Position numbers and translations under genes: made by a program. The notes below the pieces were generated by a model, which made no database searches, was not told where the DNA came from, and saw nothing but the letters and a program-made list of their open reading frames with translations. Shown here in pieces: positions 19,701-28,095 of a stretch of DNA of 60,830 nucleotides (within the stretch, counting starts at the first letter, position 1; the number at the start of each line of letters is the position of its first letter). Location: the IMG/VR virus record IMGVR_UViG_3300032053_000074, positions 1 through 60,830 of that record. One strand, written 5' to 3'. This stretch comes from a virus.

Positions 19701-19967
19701 AATTAAGATGAGTGGACGTAAGTCTGCAATATTCTTAAATAAGTCAGCTGCCATTTGAACACATTCTGGACTTAGATCGGACTTAGAATGAAATATATCT
19801 CCTAATAATGCAATAACAGTTGTTTCTGGACTCTGTTTTATTTGTTCATAAAGAAGTTCAAATACCTCTTTATATTCATCATGACGCTTATTCAATCTTA
19901 TGTGAATATCAGCAACATGAATAATATGCGTGAACTTTTTAATTGAATGATTTAATATATTTATCAT
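16758..19967 (-). CDS. Fused Mre11-Rad50 type nuclease-ATPase (gp47-gp46 fusion)
   Basis: One 1069-residue chain carries both subunits of the SbcCD/Mre11-Rad50 end-processing complex. Residues 1 to about 380 are the phosphoesterase: D20-x-H22 (ADIHIR), GDIFHSK, GNHD, and GDIHK, followed by the gp47-type block AGSLIQQNHGE. From about 390 the ATPase begins, with Walker A GPNRCGKSS near 422, long coiled coils, a zinc hook CKYC near 743, the signature region SGFERFVASLA near 976, and Walker B LQIDEGFGTLD with a final ISHL. In T4 these are separate genes 47 and 46. No stop or frameshift lies between the domains. It follows a small gene with a 4 bp overlap. Confidence 0.92.
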   Translation of the reverse strand: MINILNHSIKKFTHIIHVADIHIRLNKRHDEYKEVFELLYEQIKQSPETTVIALLGDIFHSKSDLSPECVQMAADLFKNIADLRPLILIAGNHDATLSNKSRLDSLTPVVDAVNHPNLYYLKTTGLYGFGNILFNNMGVFDPPEKYIRGEDIPAIYKNQYDHIIALFHGAVDNASLDSGYSISNPSIMNPLFDNHHIALLGDIHKMQDMQSYSPDENKPCIRYAGSLIQQNHGESLNGHGYSLWDLSNHSYTHHEIKNDYGYVTIEINKGHLTSDISNLPNKVRLRIKCYESIASEVKSVISKVKELTQVIEVVHMRMDKVQEKKDVISICTDIILTDLTNIDYQNRIISEFLNKKLLITEQSTIDSILSINRHTNTLIKHDEFARNLKWKPIRFEFDNMFTYGENNVLDFTQMNGIYGIFGPNRCGKSSILSAIIFCLFDKFDRGFKGVHVLNVQKTSFKCKLEFEIAGVRYFIERKGSLSAKSGNVKVDVKFWKVVDGIEEELHGTARRDTNDIIRDYIGTYEDFILTSASFQNAKNNSSFIDIGNSERKDLLVQFIGLNIFDKLYESAGDRNKELNSLLKLHKDKNYTEEIKNTKISLDNSISEHSDINKEVESLIKLSSDVNEQIIAESSNLIKLDNNVPTNLPALELRKKTSETSYKEYNTKLEGLQKLLSEKEGLVSRVRESISKIESSNLVESHKTYKILNDKIIDVEQKIDIKKVQVKGKIEKVERLDKHQYDPNCKYCNNNSFVQDATKAKSELENDKIEADKLLSELSNLKCDFEKYKWVEESYSFYTKFLSEYGKLKDECASLNNNIIIITNALEKVESSINIENTNIELYHRNRISVEENEKINTKISNYRNNLTHLDIEFRKQNRLLMDISVKIELLKNKINDLTVTIEEVTNLENESNSYKSYLESIGRDGVPYQIICNTVPEIEREVNSILNQVVDYTIQFETDGKNIIPYVVYDYGRWPIELTSGFERFVASLAIRVALTEISNLPKCNNLQIDEGFGTLDPDNLASMHTLFSLLKNYFDFVIVISHLEALKDSVDKTIEITQEGNFSKVIFE

Positions 19968-20176
19968 AATCCTATTATTAGATGACCGTCACTATTTATA
20001 TCTGTCTGTGCAGAATGAACTGATTTTAAAAACCTTAAACATTCTTGACGAGTTATCTTACACTTAACCGAAGATTTAAAATCTATCCTTACCATAACAT
20101 AAATTGAATTATTAGGATTATTATCTATCCAATTAATAATATCAGATGTCCACATTAATTTAGTATATTCACTCAT
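19964..20176 (-). CDS. Small hypothetical protein
   Basis: The 70-residue product has no recognised family. It contains a beta-rich middle (IYVMVRIDFKSSVKCKI) and no zinc or membrane signature. It lies between the primase gene (10 bp downstream of its stop) and the fused nuclease-ATPase, overlapping the latter by 4 bp in an ATGA arrangement. Translation coupling to the recombination protein is therefore likely. Conservation of this pair elsewhere would show whether it is a cofactor. Confidence 0.55.
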   Translation of the reverse strand: MSEYTKLMWTSDIINWIDNNPNNSIYVMVRIDFKSSVKCKITRQECLRFLKSVHSAQTDINSDGHLIIGL

Positions 20177-20186
20177 AATTTCTTAT

Positions 20187-21119
20187 TCACAGTTTCAATT
20201 CATAATCTATCAATTCATTAAAATCAACTGGTTGAGACTCATTGATAAGTGAATTTATTTTTTCAAATCCCAATATAGATGGATCTTTACCATTTAATCT
20301 AACAAGATGTACATCGATTCCTAGTTTCATTACCATTCTACAATTTTTCACTGCATCACCCAATGCATCATTGTCTAATATCATATTAACTCGTTTAACT
20401 TTATTGAGAATCATGTTTTCTCTAAGTTTGGCGGATGGATATTTTCCAAAAAGTGGAATTGCATTGTTCCGTATCGCAATCGCATCGAAAAATCCTTCAC
20501 ATAAATTGAGTGGTTCGTTCCAATTTATAAATAATTCCAATCCAACAATATTAAGTGATGCTACAGGTTTTTTATGAGGTATTACTCCTTCGGTATTATA
20601 ATATCTTCTTCCCATGAAAAAATTTAATTTTGCATTAGCATCATATGAAGGAATTATTATGTGTTGGTCATAATCTCCATTTTCACAATACCCTATGTTA
20701 TATCTAAGAATATCTTCATGAATAATACCTCGTTTCTTCAAATAAACCATTGCATTTCTATATTCGGGAGTATTCCTTGAACGTGAAAGTGACCTAAAAT
20801 CTTCTGGCAAAGATAATTCGTCAAATACTTTCGGTTTTCTATTCCTTAATACTGTTCGTATATCGCCTGTTAATTTAAAGAGTCTATTATGATAGTTCTT
20901 TGATGCATTAACTTTAAATAAAAATGCTCCTAAATTAGAACCTTTAATATCACATGTCCAACAATGCCATTGAAAAGTTTCTAAATTAAATTCTAGTTTT
21001 CGTTTATAATGATTACAAACCGGACAGAAATAAACTGCTTGACTTCCGCCTTTCCTGAGACGAGCATCTTGATTAAGCAATTCATTTAAGAGAGATACTA
21101 TTTCTGATTGTAATAACAC
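20187..21119 (-). CDS. DNA primase (gp61/DnaG-like)
   Basis: The protein makes RNA primers for lagging-strand synthesis. A CHC2-type zinc site is formed by C32-x2-C35 and C53-x2-C56 (CPVC, CWTC). The middle has the DnaG-like run LRYNIGYCENGDYDQH and IIIPSYDANAKLNFFMGR. The Toprim domain shows LCEGFFDAIAI (catalytic Glu), then MILDNDALGD and VHLVRLNGKDPS. At 310 residues it is a compact phage form without a helicase domain. It starts with GTG. It is in one transcription unit with the recombination fusion, RuvC-like and GIY-YIG genes. Confidence 0.85.
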   Translation of the reverse strand: MLLQSEIVSLLNELLNQDARLRKGGSQAVYFCPVCNHYKRKLEFNLETFQWHCWTCDIKGSNLGAFLFKVNASKNYHNRLFKLTGDIRTVLRNRKPKVFDELSLPEDFRSLSRSRNTPEYRNAMVYLKKRGIIHEDILRYNIGYCENGDYDQHIIIPSYDANAKLNFFMGRRYYNTEGVIPHKKPVASLNIVGLELFINWNEPLNLCEGFFDAIAIRNNAIPLFGKYPSAKLRENMILNKVKRVNMILDNDALGDAVKNCRMVMKLGIDVHLVRLNGKDPSILGFEKINSLINESQPVDFNELIDYELKL

Positions 21120-21160
21120 ATTCCGATAATATCCTAATTCATGCTCAAACTCAACTTATT

Positions 21161-21466
21161 TTAATATTTCTCAGGATCATTATTATAATCATCGAGAGAT
21201 TCGTCTAATCTCACTTTAGAAACTGCCAGTGATACTTCAAACCATTCTTTACGTTGAGATGTAGCAAATCGCTTCATCATTTCCTTAATTTTTTTCTCTG
21301 CTTTATAACAGTCGGGATGAAAAATATAATATTCTACTTTATAACTTCTCTTTGGGTCACCGGTTTGATAAGTGTGTAGTCTAGCATTAATATCTTCGGA
21401 AACTCCTATTTTTAAAAATCCTGGAAATGATGGATTTGATATGATGTATAAAAAACCTGGTTTCAT
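21161..21466 (-). CDS. GIY-YIG domain protein (T5orf172/MUG113 type)
   Basis: The 101-residue protein begins GFLYIISNPSFPGFLKIGVS, the GIY-YIG nuclease start in the MUG113/T5orf172 form. It continues with RLHTYQTGDPKRSYKV, EKKIKEMM and REWF-like residues (KEWFEV) that complete the small fold. It contains no extra DNA-binding module. These compact proteins occur often in phages, either as free-standing homing-type nucleases or as proteins of unknown cutting activity. It lies 3 bp after the RuvC-like gene and before primase. Confidence 0.8.
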   Translation of the reverse strand: MKPGFLYIISNPSFPGFLKIGVSEDINARLHTYQTGDPKRSYKVEYYIFHPDCYKAEKKIKEMMKRFATSQRKEWFEVSLAVSKVRLDESLDDYNNDPEKY

Positions 21467-21469
21467 TAA

Positions 21470-21970
21470 TTATATTTCAGGAGAAAAGACGCTTACTACA
21501 ATAGCATCATATACGTCTTCCATTTTTTTATCTGGAACATCATTTCTATTCAGTTTTATCCACGGAGTCATATCATAGAGTTTCTCTATCTGTTCCTTTA
21601 CAAAAACCTTGGGTTTAATTCCTTTTACTCTTGCCTTACCAAATAATTGTTTTCTCATTGTGGTTGCATTTGCAAAATAAAATTTCTTTTTATAATGTTC
21701 TTCTAAAATATAACAAATTACTGCCTTGTTCTTAGCCAACATTAATAATGTCTGCTGTGATGTTTTTCCGAATGAGAATCCGGATAAATTTTCCTCCACA
21801 TTAACAGAATCAAATTCTTTTCCAATTAATCCATCTATAATTAATTGTGCCTTTTCTTTATAAGTCTTAACCTTACTTATATCAAAATATCCACAGTCTA
21901 TGATTTTTTTATCTTCTGTGATAGCAAAACCACAGACTGTGGAACTCAAATCTAATCCTAATTTTTTCAT
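21470..21970 (-). CDS. RuvC-like Holliday junction resolvase
   Basis: The protein has the RNase H fold of RuvC-type resolvases. The first strand carries the catalytic Asp (KKLGLDLSSTVCGFA, D7). The second acidic site is VNVEENLSGF, a helix follows with TTMRKQLFGKARVKG, and the last acidic pair is in MEDVYDAIVV. The length of 166 residues is right for a single-domain RuvC. In T4, endonuclease VII has this job; here RuvC replaces it. It probably clears branched DNA before packaging. It is part of the recombination and replication cluster. Confidence 0.85.
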   Translation of the reverse strand: MKKLGLDLSSTVCGFAITEDKKIIDCGYFDISKVKTYKEKAQLIIDGLIGKEFDSVNVEENLSGFSFGKTSQQTLLMLAKNKAVICYILEEHYKKKFYFANATTMRKQLFGKARVKGIKPKVFVKEQIEKLYDMTPWIKLNRNDVPDKKMEDVYDAIVVSVFSPEI

Positions 21971-21971
21971 A

Positions 21972-22535
21972 TTAGAATGAACTCAAATATGCTGGCGATA
22001 CTGAACCACTGGAACATAAACTATTTGCATTAGATGCACCGATACTAACATTATTACTATTTCTCATTGTAATATATCCAGTATTACTTGATATAAAGGA
22101 ATCTCTCCATTCCCACTTATTTCTAATATATTTATCAAATTCAGTATTATCCAATTCAATTTCTTTGTCTACACTTAATTCTAATCTACGTATAGTTCCT
22201 ATGTAATCATCGGAATGATCTTCTGGATATTTACTCTTCATATATACGAATGCACCATCTTTATTCTTTTCAGATACCATTAACAATTCTTTTTTAACTT
22301 GTTCCTTTATTGTCTTCTTAAAATTACGAAGACTTTTTCTCATGTTTTTGAGTTGTACTTTATGATTCTTCTCGACATCAGAAATCGAATCCTTTTCGTA
22401 TTTTTTTAATTTAGTTTCCGCATCTAACCAATAACCATCTATCGCATTTGTTAAAATATTATCGTGTTTTTCTTTATTATCTTTAACAATTTTTAAAATT
22501 TCTTCTCTTTCTACCTTGATTTCTTGTAGTGACAT
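21972..22535 (-). CDS. Hypothetical coiled-coil protein
   Basis: I place the start at the ATG at 22535, which gives MSLQEIKVEREEI and is preceded by AAGGA at about 10 nt. A longer TTG start is possible but has no ribosome site. Residues 1-110 are dense in Lys and Glu and should form coiled coil. The C-terminal part is more globular, and the end is Ser/Asn-rich. The stop is 1 bp from the RuvC-like start. No function is assigned. Confidence 0.55.
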   Translation of the reverse strand: MSLQEIKVEREEILKIVKDNKEKHDNILTNAIDGYWLDAETKLKKYEKDSISDVEKNHKVQLKNMRKSLRNFKKTIKEQVKKELLMVSEKNKDGAFVYMKSKYPEDHSDDYIGTIRRLELSVDKEIELDNTEFDKYIRNKWEWRDSFISSNTGYITMRNSNNVSIGASNANSLCSSGSVSPAYLSSF

Positions 22536-22650
22536 AACTTTTCTATCCTTTATATTTAATTTTATAAGCAAATGTTATCATTGCTATAAACATATATAGT
22601 AATTTATTTACATAAACCATTAAATATATCACTTCAATGAATTATTTTAA

Positions 22651-22681
22651 ATAATAAAAAACCCCCGCATACAGCGAGGGT
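22651..22681 (-). terminator. Rho-independent terminator
   Basis: On the minus strand an 8 bp GC-rich hairpin (ACCCTCGC, loop TGTAT, GCGGGGGT, with one U-G pair) is followed by a T-rich run (TTTTTTATTATT). It lies after the gene ending at 22707, separating the tail genes from the replication cluster. Confidence 0.85.
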
Positions 22682-22706
22682 CTAATTTAGATTTATTAAT
22701 TATAGA

Positions 22707-23009
22707 TTAAGGTTTATATTTATTTGAATTAAATCCTTTGATATATCTCGAAAGTTCTTTTGATTTAGGAGATGGTGATGAATTAGCTTCTTGAGTATCT
22801 AAAAATTCACTTTGACCGATAATTTGCTTGACTGCAAAATCATCCACCGAGTATAGTTTTTCATTGCCATCAATTGGCATTCTATCACCAGTCTTAGGCG
22901 ATGATCCCGGTGATTTTAAACGTTGCTTAACTTCAAATGCTCCACCCGCATGTTGTGTAGCATAACGAGATTCTAAATTTTTTGTAAGAGATGGTCTATT
23001 GTTTGGCAT
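22707..23009 (-). CDS. Small hypothetical protein
   Basis: The 100-residue product is polar, rich in Ser, Pro, Lys and Gln, with no membrane segment or cysteine motif, and is probably partly disordered. It is the last gene of the tail unit, followed directly by a strong terminator. AGAAAG-like bases lie at a usual distance before the ATG, preceded by a TATTTATAAT stretch. I cannot assign a role; a small structural or chaperone protein is possible. Confidence 0.5.
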   Translation of the reverse strand: MPNNRPSLTKNLESRYATQHAGGAFEVKQRLKSPGSSPKTGDRMPIDGNEKLYSVDDFAVKQIIGQSEFLDTQEANSSPSPKSKELSRYIKGFNSNKYKP

Positions 23010-23048
23010 ATATATTATTCTTTCATATTATAAATATACAGAAATATA

Positions 23049-25418
23049 TTAATAATCCATTTTTACAGAAAAGTTAATAGGTAATTCTGGAATAATTTTT
23101 ATAGGAGTTCCTAATTTTGCAACCGAAACTAGATCCAATCCACTATACAATCCAATTGTTGTTGCCATTGGTGCTAAGAATGAACCTGTTTTATCTGATG
23201 CGGTTAATCTTTCATAATCAAAAAATGCTGTATTAATATTAGGAGAAGTATTTTTTCTAGTTGTTAAGTCCATATACTCAATAATATCACTAAATAATCG
23301 CTTATTACATGAAGGTGTAATATAGTTTGTATAATTCTCTTGTGTTAATCGGTTAGTGAAATATTTCCACAATATATTCATATCGTTTAAATCGATCCGA
23401 TTATCGTCATTAAAATCTATGATATCTTGCATCCATGTATCAGTAAACTCCCATCGTAAAATACTTTCGCTAGTTATTCTGGCGATATCTTCGGTATTAT
23501 AACTATCCTGTTCTTGATAATAATTCAATAAACTGATTTCATCATCAGACTTAACAATCGAAGAACTCCAATCAGTTGAATATACTGCACCAAATATGGA
23601 AGTATTTTTATATTGCATATAACGCAATATTACATCCATATCTTTAAAATCGAATGTTCCATTTTTATTAATATCCAACGAAGATGTATTTTTTGTTATA
23701 GAACTTGGATTAGTACTTACATTAAACTCTCCGGGATTAACTGTGCAAATAACTTGTTTTTCGAAAATCGTATGTTGTCCTTTTAATTGTATATCATACT
23801 CGTAAAGGTGAGTATTCACTGGATTTAGAAATAGTCCACTGAATATTGACCCAGATGACATTAATACAATCTTTCCATTTCTATAAAATACATTTCCGAT
23901 ATGAAACTTCTCTCTTAAATTTGCTAAATTATAAATGTATGATTTACCTGCAATATCATCCAATTCAATCTCACCACTTCGAGTTGTAAATACATCTATC
24001 TCTCGACTACTGCCCGTTAAATTTAAAGGTGCTCCAACAACCATAGATCTATTTGCTATAGATACATCATTTCCAAAAGCACGATATGGACTTAAAAATT
24101 TCTTTTTTCTCTGATAAACATTCGTAATTTCCCAATCTAACGATGAGGTGTTTTTCTGAAGAAGCATCGCTTGTCCACTGAGAAAATGTTCTAAATCTCC
24201 ATTACATTGGTGAAGTTGGTTAATTGTGCCTCCCATATAACAAGCAGTCATAGTCTGATTGTTAATCTTCGGCACACCAACAATAATATTATTTTGGAAT
24301 ATATCTACCGAATACCCCATCCTATTGTTTTTTAAAGTAAGCGGTGTGCCGTAAGTTTTCAATACCAACTCAAATAATGTACGTGAACCAGGACACTTTT
24401 CAAATATATAAGTTGAACCTTGTTGATACAATGATGATCCACTAAATTCATATGTTGTCCTGTCCATCGGCGCACCTATGACAACCGTATTTCCAAATGT
24501 AGATACAGCATATCCAAAACTACTGGAATAACTCATAGTTGGGTGATATGGAGTATAACCACCAAATGTCAATGGAAGTATATCTCTCGTTGGTAAAAAG
24601 TTAAAGGTTTGTGTCCAACTTCCTGATACAAATTCAAAATAATATGCTTGATTATTATGATTATTCCCACATCCTACAACCATACTTTGACTTATCGAAC
24701 CACTTTGCTTGTTAAGTTTTAAATCCCATCCAAACGAAGAACTACTAACTGAACCAGATGATTCTAATTTTTGAAAAAATGACCAACTATAATTGCTTCC
24801 AGTGGAAATATTTTTATACATGTAAACCATTCCTTTGGAAGAACTGACAGACGGAGATCCAACAGCAATCCACGTACTATTTATACTAACAGATTTTCCG
24901 AATGATTCAGTTATATTTGAATCTGGATTATAAAGAGATACTACATAACTACTTTGACTTAATGGAATAAATTCGGTTCTTGCAAAATCATGAACCTCAA
25001 CTGATGATACAGATGCACTAAAAATACTTGCACTGGTTATTACAATTTGCGTTGAATATGGATTTCCAATGACAAGTAATTTATCATACATGTCAAGTGA
25101 AGTTCCGAATCCATTATCAATAGATTCAGTATAATTGTTTTTATCAATTAACAACTCTATGGTGGTCTCGGTAGTAATATCTATTGATGCTTCTGTCGCC
25201 AAAATTACATCAATTTCATCATATGATTTATAAATAGTATTGATATAATCATGTTCATCTGTACTTCTATTATATCTAAAATAATCAACTGACCCAGTAT
25301 AATATACACTAGACGAGAGAGCAGTCCATCGTAGAACATCTAAATTAGACACAACTACATAATCACCATAAGTGGCAACCGAACTACCGTAATTTTGATT
25401 TTTTACTTTTACAAACAT
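23049..25418 (-). CDS. Tail adhesin with FG-GAP beta-propeller and dockerin-like repeats
   Basis: Residues of about 95-460 hold several FG-GAP-type blades (FGKSVSINSTWIAVGSP, FGYAVSTFGNTVVIGAP, FGNDVSIANRSMVVGAP, plus weaker copies), as in integrin-like propellers. Near 576 and 664 are two calcium-binding dockerin/EF-hand-like loops (DINKNGTFDFKDMD and DFNDDNRIDLNDMN). The C-terminus has IGLYSGLDLVSVAKLG and ends LPINFSVKMDY, a block shared with the protein at 26921. The make-up suggests a calcium-stabilised surface-binding virion protein. It lies in the tail operon with other adhesin-like genes. Confidence 0.75.
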   Translation of the reverse strand: MFVKVKNQNYGSSVATYGDYVVVSNLDVLRWTALSSSVYYTGSVDYFRYNRSTDEHDYINTIYKSYDEIDVILATEASIDITTETTIELLIDKNNYTESIDNGFGTSLDMYDKLLVIGNPYSTQIVITSASIFSASVSSVEVHDFARTEFIPLSQSSYVVSLYNPDSNITESFGKSVSINSTWIAVGSPSVSSSKGMVYMYKNISTGSNYSWSFFQKLESSGSVSSSSFGWDLKLNKQSGSISQSMVVGCGNNHNNQAYYFEFVSGSWTQTFNFLPTRDILPLTFGGYTPYHPTMSYSSSFGYAVSTFGNTVVIGAPMDRTTYEFSGSSLYQQGSTYIFEKCPGSRTLFELVLKTYGTPLTLKNNRMGYSVDIFQNNIIVGVPKINNQTMTACYMGGTINQLHQCNGDLEHFLSGQAMLLQKNTSSLDWEITNVYQRKKKFLSPYRAFGNDVSIANRSMVVGAPLNLTGSSREIDVFTTRSGEIELDDIAGKSYIYNLANLREKFHIGNVFYRNGKIVLMSSGSIFSGLFLNPVNTHLYEYDIQLKGQHTIFEKQVICTVNPGEFNVSTNPSSITKNTSSLDINKNGTFDFKDMDVILRYMQYKNTSIFGAVYSTDWSSSIVKSDDEISLLNYYQEQDSYNTEDIARITSESILRWEFTDTWMQDIIDFNDDNRIDLNDMNILWKYFTNRLTQENYTNYITPSCNKRLFSDIIEYMDLTTRKNTSPNINTAFFDYERLTASDKTGSFLAPMATTIGLYSGLDLVSVAKLGTPIKIIPELPINFSVKMDY

Positions 25419-25424
25419 ATAAGT

Positions 25425-26789
25425 TTAACTATCTATATCCCATCCTCTTGATATTAATATATTTTTATTTATTATTCCAGCAGCAGTTGGACTTCCTACA
25501 TTTGCATATATCCAACAAAGTCCATTGGTCTTATTATGATTTACTAAATTAAGTAAAATATCATCTATTGCATCGGATGATAATAAATTATTAGGACACT
25601 GCAATCTTATTAATGCAGGATTATTACTTATGTCCAATGTGGTTAATGAATTAAAATCAACCTCCAATCTTATTAATGCAGGATTATTACTTACGTCCAA
25701 AGTGGTTAATGAATTATTAAAGCAATAGAGAATTGTTAATGCAGGATTATTACTTACGTCTAAACTGGTTAATGAATTATGATGGCAAGGCAGTTCCTTT
25801 AATGCTGCATTACCACTTACGTCTAAACTGGTTAATGAATTATGATAGCAAGACAAATATTCTAATGCAGCATTACTACTTACGTCTAAACTGGTTAATA
25901 AATTATAGGTTACGTCTAAAATGGTTAATAAAGGACTATTACTTACATCGAACACAGTTAATAAATTATTATTACTGTATAACTCAGTTAAATTTTGACA
26001 CGTATATCCATGAACTTCTTTCCATGTGCCTCCAGATTGATCTATAGCTCCAACCGGATGTGATATTGTAAGTTCGGATCCTGAGAAATAAAGTATATCA
26101 TAATATATATTATAAGAAGGACAACCATTACTTGATGTTCCTTCAAACAAGATATTTCCTAAATGTCTAACTTCTTGAACCTTGGAGAATAAGTTATCAC
26201 CGGCAATTAAATTTCCATATGAATCATCCACTATCTCAACATTATCATCCAAGTTTGTATCATACATTTGAATAGATCCCTCAAGTAATCTATCGCCCAT
26301 CACTTTTCTAGGAATCGAAAACATCAAGAAGTGATTTGCCAAATATCTATTTGTCTGACTCAGTGGGAAATCAATATTTTCCATTCCGAGTATTTGAAGT
26401 GGATTGCGGTAATTATTATAAAACGACAGTTTCATCTGGTCGTGGATGAGACGCTTATAAGACCCTCTTGGATTAGTATCTTCTGTATCTGGATAGAAAA
26501 TTCCACTTCCACTATTTCCTTCTTCATAAACTGCTAAATCATCTTCTTGTTGTTCAAGAGCAATATTACATTCACGATTTATAATAGGATTGCCGGAATA
26601 ATCTATATAATCTTGAGCGACAAATGTTCCTAATATATTAACACTTGCAGAGAATTCTTCTAATAATACTAAGTCATCATTCTGTACATTGAATAATTCC
26701 CATGCCTTTACAGCTACGAATGGTGTTGTAGAAATAGAATGGCGACTTATATTTTTGATCATATCACAATAATAAGTATCATCACCCAA
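25425..26789 (-). CDS. Virion protein with leucine-rich repeats
   Basis: The N-terminal 250 residues resemble conserved structural proteins of T4-like phages (FVAVKAWELFNVQNDDLVLLEEF; YLANHFLMFSIPRK). From about 266 to 396 there are six or more LRR units of 21-22 residues with consensus LTSLDVSNNPALTxLxCxxN. The DNA repeats are nearly identical and have visibly expanded in tandem. The end (RGWDIDS) resembles the C-terminus of the fibre at 46375. A TTG is the first start in frame; an ATG 27 nt inside is an alternative. The LRR face is probably a host-binding surface. Confidence 0.75.
   Translation of the reverse strand: MGDDTYYCDMIKNISRHSISTTPFVAVKAWELFNVQNDDLVLLEEFSASVNILGTFVAQDYIDYSGNPIINRECNIALEQQEDDLAVYEEGNSGSGIFYPDTEDTNPRGSYKRLIHDQMKLSFYNNYRNPLQILGMENIDFPLSQTNRYLANHFLMFSIPRKVMGDRLLEGSIQMYDTNLDDNVEIVDDSYGNLIAGDNLFSKVQEVRHLGNILFEGTSSNGCPSYNIYYDILYFSGSELTISHPVGAIDQSGGTWKEVHGYTCQNLTELYSNNNLLTVFDVSNSPLLTILDVTYNLLTSLDVSSNAALEYLSCYHNSLTSLDVSGNAALKELPCHHNSLTSLDVSNNPALTILYCFNNSLTTLDVSNNPALIRLEVDFNSLTTLDISNNPALIRLQCPNNLLSSDAIDDILLNLVNHNKTNGLCWIYANVGSPTAAGIINKNILISRGWDIDS
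25600..25990 (-). repeat. Tandem LRR-coding repeats
   Basis: Units of about 63-66 bp recur at least six times inside the LRR gene, containing near-identical runs such as GTTAATGAATTA and CTTACGTC on the plus strand. The similarity at DNA level implies recent expansion or recombination among units. Confidence 0.8.
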
Positions 26790-26930
26790 TACAATTTAGA
26801 ATAATAGATGGATCTTTCTTAATATCAGATTCCCATAAGCGAATAACTTTAATTCCTCTCCTCAATGCCATAAAGTAGCAAACAACATTCTCAAACCTAA
26901 GTTTTATTCGTGGTTCTTGGTCAAAAGTCG
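26790..26930 (-). pseudogene. Fragment of a nuclease-like reading frame
   Basis: Between two structural genes the minus strand encodes an open run with no proper start, ending at a TGA near 26780. The central residues RRGIKVIRLWESDIKKDP resemble the C-terminus of Vsr-like or other homing endonucleases (hydrophobic strand, then WESDI). Only about 45 codons remain, and a TGA interrupts the frame at the left of the run. I read it as the stump of a lost homing endonuclease gene, though the family assignment rests on this short motif alone. Confidence 0.45.
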
Positions 26931-28081
26931 AGGCGAACTTTCAATAATAACTCCGAAGAAAAGTCTTTTATAGCAGGTCTACTTAATTTTGCTACAGCCA
27001 CTAATTCATTGCTATCATTATATAATCCAACTGTGGTGATATAAGTCTTAGGATCAGTTATGAAATCAGTATTTCGTATTGTTCCCTTAGCATGAGTTCC
27101 GTCAGTTCCATCATATATGTAAGTTGGATTATTACTATAATTAAAATCACGGTTCATTACACGTATAAAATAGTGTCGGGCTGGTACATATTCACTTTTA
27201 CGAACCTTCATTGTATCTGTACATAATTGTATTGATTTTGCCAACATTTTGTGATTATATGTAAATGCCCTACTTGTAGCAGTCCCCGCTTCATATATCC
27301 ATCCACCAGTTGTACTAGGACCACCTTCATCAGAACCTAATCCTGCCTGTGCAATAGTGGTTGCATAATTTAATTTTTGGGCTAATAGAGAAGCATTTAA
27401 AATTACAATTCCATCTGAAGGATATAAAAGTCCAAGTCCTTCATAAACAGGTGTTGTAGGCGGATTATCAAGTGTTCCTGCTATAATTTGATATACAGAT
27501 TGATTTTGATTAACATATTGAGAATTATCTATAAAAGAAAACTTAGTTGGATTTCCACCAATATGAGAACCACTTAGAGTTAATTCAAAAAGTCCTTCAT
27601 CAATACGGTCTTTCATTTTATAAGATGAAAAATTTATAATCCAAATTTCAGGAGCATTAACGGTAGTACTTCCACTTTGCATTGTAAATAATCCATCCGC
27701 ATCAGATGTTCCTAACAGTACATTTTTATACTGAGTATAGATAGCTTTTGCAGGGGATGCTTTAATACTCGCAGATTCTATAGTAAATGAACCACTTCCA
27801 ATATCACCGGCAATACTTCCGTACGAAATTGAAAAATATGGGTCATTATTAATCATAACATCTGCCCCAGGAAACATATTTAAATAATACATTGTTCTGC
27901 GAACATCATATGTAGATGTTCCGTAAGAAGGAGTTCCTGCCGATCCGGTTAATGACCAAAAATCATCTACCATTGAGCTTTGACTAAAATTAGTCAACCC
28001 AGATGGCCACAATCCACTGGCAACTCGTGTAGTACGACCGGATACTACGTCTTTATTTTGGTCAAAAGTATTGAATATCAT
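26921..28081 (-). CDS. Virion structural protein with shared C-terminal domain
   Basis: The product has 386 residues and looks like a conserved tail or baseplate-associated protein of T4-like environmental phages. The N-terminus has SGRTTRVASGLWPSG, and the centre is Gly/Ser-rich beta structure. The C-terminal 60 residues read TTVGLYNDSNELVAVAKLSRPA and end VRLDF, matching the ends of the proteins at 23049 and partly at 29501. This recurring domain may attach the proteins to a common partner. It follows the next gene by 15 bp in the tail operon. Confidence 0.65.
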   Translation of the reverse strand: MIFNTFDQNKDVVSGRTTRVASGLWPSGLTNFSQSSMVDDFWSLTGSAGTPSYGTSTYDVRRTMYYLNMFPGADVMINNDPYFSISYGSIAGDIGSGSFTIESASIKASPAKAIYTQYKNVLLGTSDADGLFTMQSGSTTVNAPEIWIINFSSYKMKDRIDEGLFELTLSGSHIGGNPTKFSFIDNSQYVNQNQSVYQIIAGTLDNPPTTPVYEGLGLLYPSDGIVILNASLLAQKLNYATTIAQAGLGSDEGGPSTTGGWIYEAGTATSRAFTYNHKMLAKSIQLCTDTMKVRKSEYVPARHYFIRVMNRDFNYSNNPTYIYDGTDGTHAKGTIRNTDFITDPKTYITTVGLYNDSNELVAVAKLSRPAIKDFSSELLLKVRLDF

Positions 28082-28095
28082 ATTATTTATTTTTG

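Noticed and set aside
25733-26047. Plus-strand Leu/Asn-rich open frame across the LRR array
   Set aside because: It is the antisense shadow of the tandem LRR repeats; its regularity comes from the repeat and it has no ribosome site.
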